From Sphingomonas sp. QA11 (GTDB taxonomy: Bacteria > Pseudomonadota > Alphaproteobacteria > Sphingomonadales > Sphingomonadaceae): a stretch of DNA of 64,000 bases. The stretch is taken from contig NZ_CP098774.1 in the NCBI RefSeq assembly GCF_028473665.1, positions 4,335,501 through 4,399,500 of the forward strand. The letters are read 5' to 3'. A program made the translations under genes and the position numbers. This document shows, piece by piece, positions 54,069-62,375 of this stretch. The notes beneath the pieces are model-generated. The model ran no database searches. It was not told where the DNA came from and worked only from the letters and a program-made list of their open reading frames with translations. Every line of letters starts with the position of its first letter. Positions within the stretch are counted from its first letter, which is position 1.

Positions 54069-54910
54069 GGCCTTTCCCCCGAGCGCAGCCGGGCGTCGAT
54101 CACATCGATCACCGGCAGCAGGTCGGCCACCGTATCGATGACATAATGGGCGCCCGCCGCTTCCAGCTTTGCCCGCGCCGGCTCGCGCAGCCGATCCCGG
54201 GCATCGGCGCCCAGCGCCAGCCATGCCTCGAGCGTCAGCCCCACTTCATTGCCGCTGGCGACGACCCCGATCGCCCACGTGCCTGCGGCGCGGCCGGATG
54301 CGAGACCGGTCGGGCTATCGTCCACCACCACGCAACTCCGCACATCGGCGACGCCCAGCGCCAGCACATTGGCGAGCGGCATGTCGGGCCAGGGCCGCCC
54401 CCGCTCCACATCGCTCACGGTGACGCAGCAATCCGGGACATAGCCCTGCGCAGCGGCGAGCGGCGCCAGCCCATCCATGACACTGCGCGGATAGCCGGTG
54501 GTGCTGCCGATCGCGATGCCGCGTGCCCGAAGCGCCGCGATCGTCTCTAGCGCGCCCGGGATCATCGCACTGTATTTCGCGCAATTGACCGCATCGATCC
54601 CCAGGAACGCGCGGTAAAGGTCATCGACATCGGGCTCGCCCGAAGCCTGGCCCTTCGCCGCCTGCCAGCGCGCCTGCACGCCCGGCTGGGCAAGGATCAG
54701 CTGGACATGCTCGCGCTTAGCGGCACCCATCGGAAGCCGCGCCTCGGCTTCGCTGATCTCCACGCCGGCCAGCGCAAAGGCTTCGCGGAACGCCGCCACC
54801 GGCGCGATGCAGCCAAAGTCGAGGACGGTCCCGGCCCAGTCGAAGATGGCGGCCGATACCGGGCCGCGAAACGCGCGCGCGTCTTGGGAAAGCGTGAAAG
54901 GCAAGGTCAT
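54065..54910 (-). CDS. phnX: phosphonoacetaldehyde hydrolase
   Basis: The 281-residue HAD-superfamily enzyme cleaves the C-P bond of phosphonoacetaldehyde to acetaldehyde and phosphate. The nucleophile is Asp24 in FDWAGTVLDFG. The Schiff-base lysine is Lys65 in MGAAKREH, 41 residues later, the same spacing as Asp12/Lys53 of the Bacillus enzyme. It also has GSTTGYPR (135-142), GRPWPDM and VVVDDSPTG (195-202) with the Mg-binding acids. All key residues are present. First gene of the operon phnX-dehydrogenase-MFS. Confidence 0.93.
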   Translation of the reverse strand: MTLPFTLSQDARAFRGPVSAAIFDWAGTVLDFGCIAPVAAFREAFALAGVEISEAEARLPMGAAKREHVQLILAQPGVQARWQAAKGQASGEPDVDDLYRAFLGIDAVNCAKYSAMIPGALETIAALRARGIAIGSTTGYPRSVMDGLAPLAAAQGYVPDCCVTVSDVERGRPWPDMPLANVLALGVADVRSCVVVDDSPTGLASGRAAGTWAIGVVASGNEVGLTLEAWLALGADARDRLREPARAKLEAAGAHYVIDTVADLLPVIDVIDARLRSGERP

Positions 54911-54991
54911 GGAAATCCGCTTGAAACCGGGAAAGACGGCCGGTTTCTAGCGGGGGTTGATGACAGTGATGCCATCTAAAGAACCGCGTCG

Positions 54992-55017
54992 TATCGATCC
55001 TTCAAACGAAAATTCCG
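54992..55017 (+). promoter_or_regulatory. candidate LysR operator upstream of phnX
   Basis: A 26-bp sequence beginning TATCGAT and containing AACGA and AATT matches 20 of 26 bases of the site at 55934-55959. It lies 82 bp before phnX and just beyond the LysR stop, and is oriented opposite to transcription, as the other copy is relative to the TonB-receptor gene. Confidence 0.6.
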
Positions 55018-55030
55018 TTACATAAAAACA

Positions 55031-55933
55031 CTAGTTGCTCCGCGCACTAGCCTTGCGGGCCTTGGTCTGGCGCAGGGCCTCGAAGAAGGCGGCGATCATC
55101 CGGCTGCGTCGACGCTCGCGCAGGCAGCAGACATAGATATGGGTCAGCACCGGTGCGCCAGCGATCGGCAGCAGGTGCAGCTGCGCGTCGGGAACATATT
55201 CGGATTCGGAGACCGTCCCAATCCCCAGCCCGCGGATCACGGCCTCGCGAATGGCCTCCCGACTGCCGATCTCCATCGAGACCCTGGCCGTCGCGCCGAT
55301 CGCCGCCATGCCCTCTTCCAGCGCGCGACGCGTCGTCGAGCCGCGCTCGCGCATCAGCAATTTCTCTTTCGCGAGATCAGCCAGCTCGATGCTCTTGAGC
55401 GCCGCCAGACGGTGATCGCGCCGAACGAAGGCGGTTATCGGATAGCTGGCATAATGCTGGACATAATAGCGGTCGTCATCGGTATCGCGGGCGAGCACCC
55501 CGACATCGCAGCCATAGCTGCTTAGTTCGCTCAACACCGCTTCGGAATTGCCGAGCGCGGTGGAGAGATAGACGTCGGGATAGCTGGCATTGAACGCCTC
55601 GATCATCTCGATGACCTGGAACGGGCTGACCGCGCCTATCTTCAGCGAGCCGCTCCGCAGGTCCGCGCTGTCCTTCAGCATCATCGCGGCATCATCTTCG
55701 AGGCCAACCATCTGCCGCGCGATCTGGAGCAGTTTCTCACCCACCTGGGTCAGCTCGATGCGCCGGCCCCGCCGCTCGAACAGGCGCACGCCATGCTCTT
55801 CCTCGAGCGTCTGGATCTGCGAGGTGATCGTCGTCTGGCTGGTCTTGAGCGCGCGCGCGGCCGCGGTGAAGCCATTGTAGCGCGCCACGGCAATGAAGCT
55901 GCGAAGCTGGTTGAGCGTCATCGGCTGATCCAT
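55031..55933 (-). CDS. LysR-family regulator of the phosphonate cassette
   Basis: The start is placed at the ATG giving MDQPMTLNQLRSFIAVARYN; ATGs at 55972 and 55921 are alternatives. About 300 residues: the helix-turn-helix GFTAAARALKTSQTTITSQIQTLEEEHGVRLFERRGRRIELT, then a periplasmic-binding-protein-like effector domain starting LKIGAVSPFQVIEMIEAF. It resembles LysR regulators found beside 2-aminoethylphosphonate genes. It sits between the phnX operon and the divergent receptor gene, and probably activates both. Confidence 0.88.
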   Translation of the reverse strand: MDQPMTLNQLRSFIAVARYNGFTAAARALKTSQTTITSQIQTLEEEHGVRLFERRGRRIELTQVGEKLLQIARQMVGLEDDAAMMLKDSADLRSGSLKIGAVSPFQVIEMIEAFNASYPDVYLSTALGNSEAVLSELSSYGCDVGVLARDTDDDRYYVQHYASYPITAFVRRDHRLAALKSIELADLAKEKLLMRERGSTTRRALEEGMAAIGATARVSMEIGSREAIREAVIRGLGIGTVSESEYVPDAQLHLLPIAGAPVLTHIYVCCLRERRRSRMIAAFFEALRQTKARKASARSN

Positions 55934-55959
55934 CGAAATTATCGTTCGATTTATCGATA
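55934..55959 (-). promoter_or_regulatory. candidate LysR operator in the divergent promoter region
   Basis: Read on the minus strand this begins TATCGAT and contains the palindrome ATCGAACGAT. It shares 20 of 26 bases with the site upstream of phnX. It abuts the preferred LysR start and lies 164 bp before the TonB-receptor gene, fitting autoregulation plus control of uptake. Confidence 0.6.
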
Positions 55960-56006
55960 GAACACGGCGCATCCCACAACAATAGCGTCATGCGGGCTTC
56001 CTATCC

Positions 56007-56029
56007 GGTCTCTCGACAGCAACGAGACC
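56007..56029 (+). promoter_or_regulatory. inverted repeat in the receptor leader region
   Basis: GGTCTC and GAGACC are exact complements around an 11-nt centre in the 189-bp gap between the LysR and TonB-receptor genes. It may be a further regulator site or part of the mRNA leader. Confidence 0.35.
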
Positions 56030-56122
56030 AGAGTCGCCAAGACGCAATGCGTCCTAGCTACCGGATGCCGGGCAGCCGGCTCCCTGGTCGAATTCACGTG
56101 TCCAGAGATTCAGGGGGATAGA

Positions 56123-59100
56123 ATGAAGTCTCGTAACGCAATCCTGTGCGGCACCGCGATCCTTGCCGTGCTCACGGCCGGCGCAGCGCGCGCGCAGACC
56201 GCTTCGAACGCCACGGTGTCGACCGAGCAGGAGAGCGCCGCCGGGCGCGACGAGATCGTCGTCACCGGTTCCAACCTGCGCCGCGCCGAAGGGGAAGGTG
56301 CGCTGCCGGTGACGGTGATCGACCAGGCCGACTTCGACCTGCGCGGCGGATCGACCGGCGCCGACCTGTACGAGACGATCGCAGCCGCCGCCCCGCCGGA
56401 GATCAACGAAGGCACGATCGCCTCGCAGGGCGCGCGCGGCGACGTTTCCTCGATCGACCTGCGCGGCATCGGCGCCGGCAGCACGCTGCTGCTGATCAAC
56501 GGTCGCCGTATGGCACCGCACCCGCTTTCGGGAACCGACCAGGGCGTTCCCTCGCTCTCACCCAACGCCAATGTGATCCCGACAGCCCTGCTCTCGCGCG
56601 TCGAAGTGCTCCGCGACGGTGCGTCCGCGATCTACGGCGCCGACGCCGCAGCCGGCGTGGTCAACAACATCTTCCGGCTCGACAAGGAGCGCGGCAAGAT
56701 CGCGCTCAACTCTTCGGTCACTCAGCATGGCGGAGCTGAGGAATTTCGCATCACCGGCGCCAAGACCTTCAAGTTCGGCCATACCTCGGTGGGCGTGGCC
56801 GCCGACTATTTCGAGCGCAACCTGCTGACCTTCGCCCAGCGCGAATGGGGTTCGCAGTCCGACCTCCGGCGCACCCGTGAGCTGCCGGCGCCCTGGAATG
56901 GCCTGCCGGTGATCAACCCAGCGACGGGCGCGGCCTTCGCGCTCGACAACGACCTCGATAACGGCAGCACGATCAACCACTACGGACAGTATCGCCGCGG
57001 CTTCATCCAGTCCGACTATCTGACCTTCAACGGCGGCCGGCCCGACGGCAATCGCGGGATCTCGACCTCGGCCACGCCGGCCAACGGAGTCGCCACCGTC
57101 GCGACTGACGGCACCTTCTTCCTCTATCCCACCGCCAATGGCTCGGTCGGCTTCAAGCAGACCACGCCTTCGCGCAACCTGGGCACCGCCGAGGACGATT
57201 ATTACGACAACCGCCTGATCCATCGCGCGATTCTGCCCGCGCTGAAGCGCGCCAACCTGGCGGTGTTCGCCGAGCACGAGCTGAGCGACAGCGTCACGCT
57301 CTTCGGGGACGTCGTCTATTCGGGTTCGCGCGCGAACAGCCAGCGCGAAGAAGCCAATATGCAGAACGTCAACGAGCCCGGCCTCTACATCCCGGCCTCG
57401 AACCCCTACAATCCGTTCGGCGTGCGCTTCTACGACCCGCAGGGCCGCCCGAATGCCGACGGCACGCCGCGCATCCTGGGCACCCCCGCCGACGTCACCA
57501 TCGTCTCGGGCCTGATCCCTGCGGGCACCCGCGATCGCTACATCCAGGTCAATTCGAGCTTCTATCGCGCGCTCGGCGGCGCACGCGGCCGGCTCGGCAA
57601 TGGCTGGAACTGGGAGAGCGGCCTGCTGATATCGGGCGCCTATAGCCACGAGACCGAGCAGAACATCTACCGGGAATCGCTGCTGCGCATGGCGCTCAAT
57701 CGCACCGATGCGACCGCCTACAATCCCTTCCCGGTCACCTTCAAGGTGGTCGGCAACCAGGTGGTGGTCGACCAGGCCTATGTGAACCCGGCCTCCGTCA
57801 CCGACCCGATGTACGATACCGATAATCGTTACGGTAAGACCCAGCTGATCACCTGGGACGGCAGGCTCACCGGCGAACTCTGGCAGCTGCCCGGCGGCGG
57901 CGGACGCATCGCGTTCGCGACGGGCTTCGAGGCGCGCTGGGAGAAATATGATGCGTGGAAGGCCCCCTATGCGGGCCTGAACCCGGCAGGATCGGGCGCC
58001 TATTTCCCCTATCTGCGCGACGACGACAACGACTTCATCGCAATGAGCCCCAATGCAGATGTGCATGCGAGCCAGAACGTCCAGTCCGCTTATGCAGAAA
58101 TCGCGTTGCCGCTGGTGACGCGCGCCAATCGCTTCTTCCTGTTCCAGCAGTTCGAGCTCGGTGCCGCCGTGCGCCATGAGCGCTTCTCGATCCATGGCGA
58201 GAGCACCACGCCGAAGTTCAGCGTGCTCTGGGGTCCGACGCCCTGGCTCAAGCTGCGCGGCTCGTACAACGAGTCCTTCCGCGCGCCGAATCTGGCCCAG
58301 ACCAACACCACGCCGCTATTGCGGGTGAACTACACCGCCGACCCTTATCGCTACGACGTGACCAAGGCGGCGGTGGATAATAGCGGCCCGCGTCGCACCT
58401 TCCGTCAGGGCAACGACCTGCTCAACCCTGAGCGCTCGAAGAACTGGAGCGCGGGCTTCATGCTCGACGTGCCGGGCATCTCAGGCCTCTCGCTCACCGC
58501 CGATTACTGGAGCCTCCATCAGCGCGACGCGATCACTGCGCTGGGCAACGACCAGGTGCTGGCGGCGGACGAGCTGGCGCTCGATCTCGCCACCCAAGCG
58601 GCGTTGGAGGCGGGCAAGTCGATCGATCAGATCGATCTCGGCTCGGGCACCGGGAACTATGTCGGCAACAGCCGCGTGACCCGCCGCGCGCCCACTGCCG
58701 CCGATATCGCCACCTTCGCTGCCTATAACGCCGCCCAGCCGACCAACGCGACCAAGCGCGCCGCGGTCGGCGAGATCACGAGCATGATCAACGACTACAT
58801 CAACCTGGGCTCACGCAAGCTCGCCGGCATCGATTTCGCCCTGCAATATCATGTGCCCGATTTCGGCATCGGCCGGTTCAGCGTCCGCGTGGAAGGCACC
58901 CGCAACCTGAAGCGCGAGGAAGAACTGGCCGATGACGGCATCGTTAGCGACGGGCTCGGCAAGGACAAGCGCGCCAAGTGGAAGGGCAATCTGACGGTCA
59001 ACTGGAAGAGCGGCCCCTGGGCCGCCGGCTGGTTCACCAGCTATTACTGCGCCTATGCCGACAGTTCGGCCTCGACCACCGAAGCGATCTACGAAGCGCT

Positions 59101-59353
59101 GGGCAGGCCGAAGAGCATCATGGTGTTCAACGATAACGGCATCAAGCGCTTCTATATGCGCGTGAAGCCCACAGTGCTGCACAACCTCAACATCACCTAT
59201 ACCCTGCCTGACAAGGACACGCGGATCACGCTTGGCGTGAACAATATCTTCGACAGCTGGCCACCGGTAGCGGACGAGGACGAAGGCTTTGTCGTCGGCA
59301 CCGCCAATCCGCGCGGACGCCAGTTCCGCCTGAAATTCGACCATAGCTTCTGA
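56123..59353 (+). CDS. TonB-dependent outer-membrane receptor
   Basis: The 1076-residue protein starts with a signal peptide cut near GAARAQ. The TonB box region (DEIVVTGSNLRR) and plug domain follow, with LPVTVIDQADFDLRGG, SSIDLRGIGAGSTLLLINGRRM and RVEVLRDGASAIYGADAAAGVVN. A long beta-barrel ends in GRQFRLKFDHSF, an aromatic-terminated strand. It imports a ligand too large or scarce for porins. Next to the secreted phosphodiesterase and phnX genes, a phosphonate ester or phosphonylated glycan is a reasonable guess. Confidence 0.92.
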   Translation: MKSRNAILCGTAILAVLTAGAARAQTASNATVSTEQESAAGRDEIVVTGSNLRRAEGEGALPVTVIDQADFDLRGGSTGADLYETIAAAAPPEINEGTIASQGARGDVSSIDLRGIGAGSTLLLINGRRMAPHPLSGTDQGVPSLSPNANVIPTALLSRVEVLRDGASAIYGADAAAGVVNNIFRLDKERGKIALNSSVTQHGGAEEFRITGAKTFKFGHTSVGVAADYFERNLLTFAQREWGSQSDLRRTRELPAPWNGLPVINPATGAAFALDNDLDNGSTINHYGQYRRGFIQSDYLTFNGGRPDGNRGISTSATPANGVATVATDGTFFLYPTANGSVGFKQTTPSRNLGTAEDDYYDNRLIHRAILPALKRANLAVFAEHELSDSVTLFGDVVYSGSRANSQREEANMQNVNEPGLYIPASNPYNPFGVRFYDPQGRPNADGTPRILGTPADVTIVSGLIPAGTRDRYIQVNSSFYRALGGARGRLGNGWNWESGLLISGAYSHETEQNIYRESLLRMALNRTDATAYNPFPVTFKVVGNQVVVDQAYVNPASVTDPMYDTDNRYGKTQLITWDGRLTGELWQLPGGGGRIAFATGFEARWEKYDAWKAPYAGLNPAGSGAYFPYLRDDDNDFIAMSPNADVHASQNVQSAYAEIALPLVTRANRFFLFQQFELGAAVRHERFSIHGESTTPKFSVLWGPTPWLKLRGSYNESFRAPNLAQTNTTPLLRVNYTADPYRYDVTKAAVDNSGPRRTFRQGNDLLNPERSKNWSAGFMLDVPGISGLSLTADYWSLHQRDAITALGNDQVLAADELALDLATQAALEAGKSIDQIDLGSGTGNYVGNSRVTRRAPTAADIATFAAYNAAQPTNATKRAAVGEITSMINDYINLGSRKLAGIDFALQYHVPDFGIGRFSVRVEGTRNLKREEELADDGIVSDGLGKDKRAKWKGNLTVNWKSGPWAAGWFTSYYCAYADSSASTTEAIYEALGRPKSIMVFNDNGIKRFYMRVKPTVLHNLNITYTLPDKDTRITLGVNNIFDSWPPVADEDEGFVVGTANPRGRQFRLKFDHSF

Positions 59354-59358
59354 TCCCT

Positions 59359-59378
59359 GCCCCGCCGCGCGGCGGGGC
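59359..59378 (+). terminator. perfect GC palindrome between receptor and phosphodiesterase genes
   Basis: GCCCCGCCGC and its exact complement run back to back, 5 bp after the receptor stop and 29 bp before the next ATG. As a hairpin it would partly terminate or stabilise the receptor mRNA, giving the two genes different output. Confidence 0.55.
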
Positions 59379-59407
59379 ATCCCCTTGTCTGACCTCCGGA
59401 GCCGGGC

Positions 59408-60667
59408 ATGAAATCGCCATTCCCATTGCTGTTGTCGGTACTGCTTGCCCCGTCCGTTCCGGCGGCTGCCCAGGAGGTCGCGGCTCCCGCGGCGCGCCAG
59501 CCCGTGTTGATGATCTCGATCGACGGACTGATGCCCGACGCAGTGCTGCAGGCGGATGCACACGGACTGAAGATCCCGGTGCTGCGCAGCTTCCTCGCGA
59601 AGGGAAGCTATGCGCGGGAAGTGATCAACGCGAACCCGACGGTGACCAACCCCAACCATACCAGCCTGGTCACCGGGGTGCTCCCGCTCGAACACGGCAT
59701 CTACAACAACCGCCCCTTCACGCCGCTGGAGCAATCGCCGGGGACCTACCGTCTCTATGCGCAGATCAAGGCCCAGACGTTGTGGGGCGCGGCGAAGACG
59801 GCCGGGCTGACGACCGGCAGCATCTTCTGGCCAGTGACCGACAAGGCTGCCGATATCGACTTCAACATCACCTCTGGGGCCGATGAAGACGAGGCGGGCA
59901 TCGCGCGCAGCGCCGCGGTGATGATCCGGGATCATCGTCCACAGCTGCTGACAGTGCATTTCGTCTCGCTCGACCACCGCGCGCATGAGACTGGCCCGTT
60001 CAGCGCAGAGGCGAATGCGGCGCTGGAGCGGATCGACGGTGCGATCGGCACGCTGATCGAAGCGGAGCGCAAGGCCTATCCCGACGCGGCCATCCTGATC
60101 GTATCCGACCATGGCTTCGCCCCCGCCTCGACGCAGGTGCATCTCAACACCGCCTTTGCCGATGCCGGCCTGCTGACGTTAAGCAGCGGCCCCAAGCCCG
60201 TAGTGACCAGCTGGCGGGCGACCGCCTGGTATGTGGGGGCGATGGCAATGATCGTGGTCAGAGATCCGCGCGACCATGCGATGGTGCGGCAGGTCAAGGC
60301 ACTGCTGGACACGCTCGCCGCCGATCCCGCGAACGGTATCGAGGGCATCCATGACCGCGCGGCGATCGCAGGGCTGGGCCTGCCGCCCGTCGATTTCGTC
60401 GTCGCCTTCCGCCCTGGCTATCGAATGGGCACCGCGCTTGCCGGACCGCTGCGAACGCCTTTCAAGGGCGGCGCGCACGGCGCCTTCTCGACGCGGACGC
60501 TGCGCCCGGACATGCACTCCGCCTTCTTCGCGGCTGGCCCGGGAATCGCTGCGGGCCGAGACCTGGGCACGATCGACATCCGCCAGATCGCCCCGACCGT
60601 CGCGGTTCGGCTTCGGGTTGCGCTGCCAGCAGCGAAGCTGCCCCCGCTCCGGCTGCGAGGCCGATAG
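59408..60667 (+). CDS. secreted alkaline-phosphatase-superfamily phosphodiesterase (NPP-like)
   Basis: The 419-residue protein has a signal peptide (MKSPFPLLLSVLLAPSVPAAAQ) and a nucleotide pyrophosphatase/phosphodiesterase domain. The first metal Asp39 is in LMISIDGLMPDA, the nucleophile Thr80 in NPTVTNPNHTSLVTG, Asp189 and His193 in LDHRAHETGP, Asp234-His235 in VSDHGF, and the last His in GGAHGAFST. It is predicted periplasmic. NPP-type enzymes hydrolyse phosphodiesters and can hydrolyse phosphonate monoesters. I infer it frees the small phosphonate from an ester taken up by the neighbouring receptor. Confidence 0.87.
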   Translation: MKSPFPLLLSVLLAPSVPAAAQEVAAPAARQPVLMISIDGLMPDAVLQADAHGLKIPVLRSFLAKGSYAREVINANPTVTNPNHTSLVTGVLPLEHGIYNNRPFTPLEQSPGTYRLYAQIKAQTLWGAAKTAGLTTGSIFWPVTDKAADIDFNITSGADEDEAGIARSAAVMIRDHRPQLLTVHFVSLDHRAHETGPFSAEANAALERIDGAIGTLIEAERKAYPDAAILIVSDHGFAPASTQVHLNTAFADAGLLTLSSGPKPVVTSWRATAWYVGAMAMIVVRDPRDHAMVRQVKALLDTLAADPANGIEGIHDRAAIAGLGLPPVDFVVAFRPGYRMGTALAGPLRTPFKGGAHGAFSTRTLRPDMHSAFFAAGPGIAAGRDLGTIDIRQIAPTVAVRLRVALPAAKLPPLRLRGR

Positions 60668-60880
60668 CTACCCACCTGTAGACGCCGGGCTGGAGTGCAA
60701 CTCGCCCGAAATAGCAGCGGCTTCAGGTCGCCAACGCGTATAGCCACCGTGAATGCCGGATTCCGATCCTATTCCCACTCAAAGACGGGCAGCAAAGTCC
60801 TCGATGTTGGCCGTTCGGCCTGCCGTTTAGAATCGGGTGAACGGATGGCAGGTTTTCGGGGACGGCGCGCGATCGCTGAA

Positions 60881-60905
60881 CGACCGAGAATGGGGCGCAT
60901 AGCCG
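60881..60905. repeat. recurring 25-bp boundary motif, copy 2
   Basis: The motif (CGACCGA, TGGGGCGC, TAGCCG) lies 49 bp beyond the recombinase B stop, in the 286-bp gap after the phosphodiesterase gene. Nothing else in that gap is recognisable. Confidence 0.55.
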
Positions 60906-60953
60906 TCCGGCGTCGGAGCGGCCCATCTTGAGCGCGGATGGACCGCCCCAGCC

Positions 60954-61586
60954 TTAGATCTCCGTTCGTTTAGCAAGGGTGAGAGCATCCTCAATGTCGA
61001 CGCCGAGATATCGGACAGTGTTCTCAATCTTCGTGTGACCTAGCAGAATCTGGATCGCGCGAAGGTTGCCGGTGGCCTTGTAGATCATCGATGCCTTCGT
61101 GCGCCGTAGCGAATGCGTGCCATTTTCGGCACGGCGAAGTCCGACTGCCTCAACCCACTCATCGACAAGTCGAGCGTATTGGCGCGTGCTGAGGTGGCCC
61201 ACACTGTCGACTCGGCTCGGAAAAGCATAGTCGTGGCCCCTGCCGCTGCGACGTTCGAGCCAAGCGAGCAAGCTCGCTCTGACATCAGCCGTCAGCTCGA
61301 ACTGCACGGGTTTTCTGGTCTTCTGTTGGATGACGATCGCCCTGGTCCTGATGTCGACTCCAGATACGAGATCGCCAATCTTGATTTTCACCAAGTCGCA
61401 GCCGCGCAGCTTGCTGTCGATCGCCAGGTCGAACAGCGCCTTGTCACGAACGCGGCCTTCGCTATCCAGGAAGAAGCGAACGGCCCAGATTTGCTTCTGC
61501 GTCAGCGGTCTCTTGGCGCCGACGGCCTTGCCCGCGTTCCACGCGGGTCGGCCCTGCGCGGCAGGGTCATAATATGAGTGTCCCAT
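60954..61586 (-). CDS. minimal tyrosine recombinase B
   Basis: The start is the ATG giving MGHSYYDPAAQGRPAW, six bases after GGAGG. It is 210 residues, with 31 differences from recombinase A. The active-site set Arg61, HSLR (158-161), His184 and Tyr193 is intact. It has the same orientation, same upstream box and same downstream motif as copy A. The two copies diverge enough to be independent acquisitions rather than a recent duplication. Confidence 0.88.
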   Translation of the reverse strand: MGHSYYDPAAQGRPAWNAGKAVGAKRPLTQKQIWAVRFFLDSEGRVRDKALFDLAIDSKLRGCDLVKIKIGDLVSGVDIRTRAIVIQQKTRKPVQFELTADVRASLLAWLERRSGRGHDYAFPSRVDSVGHLSTRQYARLVDEWVEAVGLRRAENGTHSLRRTKASMIYKATGNLRAIQILLGHTKIENTVRYLGVDIEDALTLAKRTEI

Positions 61587-61868
61587 TGTTCGCCTCCACG
61601 GCCGTAATTGACCGCCGAGTGAACGCGTTGACCGACATTGGCTTCGCAGCCGCGATGCTGCAGGTTTCGCCCCAGAGCCGGCCGTTCAAATTAGCTCCGT
61701 TGAACGTCCGCTTCTCCCGGAAGCCGACCTTCGTCGCCGGGCCTTCGAAGGGCGGCTTCGCCCCAAGCAGCGTCGCTGAGAATCGACGAAGGCACGCTCA
61801 TTAATTTGCTGCATCGTTCCCGGGTTGAGGCTAAGCCCAAGAAACTTACAGAAGCGGTTGGGGTAGCA

Positions 61869-62375
61869 ATGGAACTAACGAAGAAAGAGCGGCTGGGGTA
61901 CATCTATCAGCTTAGAATTCTGGAAGCCCTATACCCCGACGAGGCGATTGATTTTGCACGCAAACGCACGGCACTGGAAGATGGATACTCCCTTCATTAT
62001 GAGTGGCTGACCGAAACCCTTAGCGATGATATGAGTGCGGAAGAGTGTCGCGAGGTTCTCAATATCTTGGACATGTACCGCGCCATTACCTTCGCGCTGC
62101 AAAAGCTGGATGAGGGAGACGCTTTACGCGGGCATCGCCTAGCAAAATTCCTTGGATTTGACGGGAACAACGAAGGCCAGCTTATGGCTTACGTCCGGTA
62201 TTTTATAATGGATCTGGACAGGTTTGACGAACTCAAGGAAGGAAAATTCCCTAGCTTCAACAGTCACATGCCTATGCTTGATACTTATCGGGCCATGCTT
62301 GAGCGCTGGAACCTGATCGAAGACAGGTTTGAACCGTCCCGCGCTCAGATCGCAGCTGTTCTAGGAGCAGAATAG
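61869..62375 (+). CDS. YfbU-family protein
   Basis: The start is the ATG giving MELTKKERLGYIYQLRILEALYP, the usual YfbU opening; earlier starts read unrelated sequence. The 168-residue protein has LEDGYSLHYEWLTETLSDDMSAEECREVLNILDMYRAI, FLGFDGNNEGQLMAYVRYFIMDLDRF and FNSHMPMLDTYRAMLERWN, all matching YfbU (DUF1232-independent, uncharacterised). GC is visibly lower than its surroundings. The stop overlaps the next start by one base (TAGTG). Role unknown. Confidence 0.88.
   Translation: MELTKKERLGYIYQLRILEALYPDEAIDFARKRTALEDGYSLHYEWLTETLSDDMSAEECREVLNILDMYRAITFALQKLDEGDALRGHRLAKFLGFDGNNEGQLMAYVRYFIMDLDRFDELKEGKFPSFNSHMPMLDTYRAMLERWNLIEDRFEPSRAQIAAVLGAE

Noticed and set aside
51488-60667. Standard 2-aminoethylphosphonate pathway
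   Set aside because: No PhnW transaminase or AEP ABC importer is present; the only candidate source of phosphonoacetaldehyde in the operon is the alcohol dehydrogenase.
50568-61586. Classical composite transposon with identical IS ends
   Set aside because: The flanking genes are tyrosine recombinases that differ at 15% of residues; no terminal inverted repeats or target duplications were seen.
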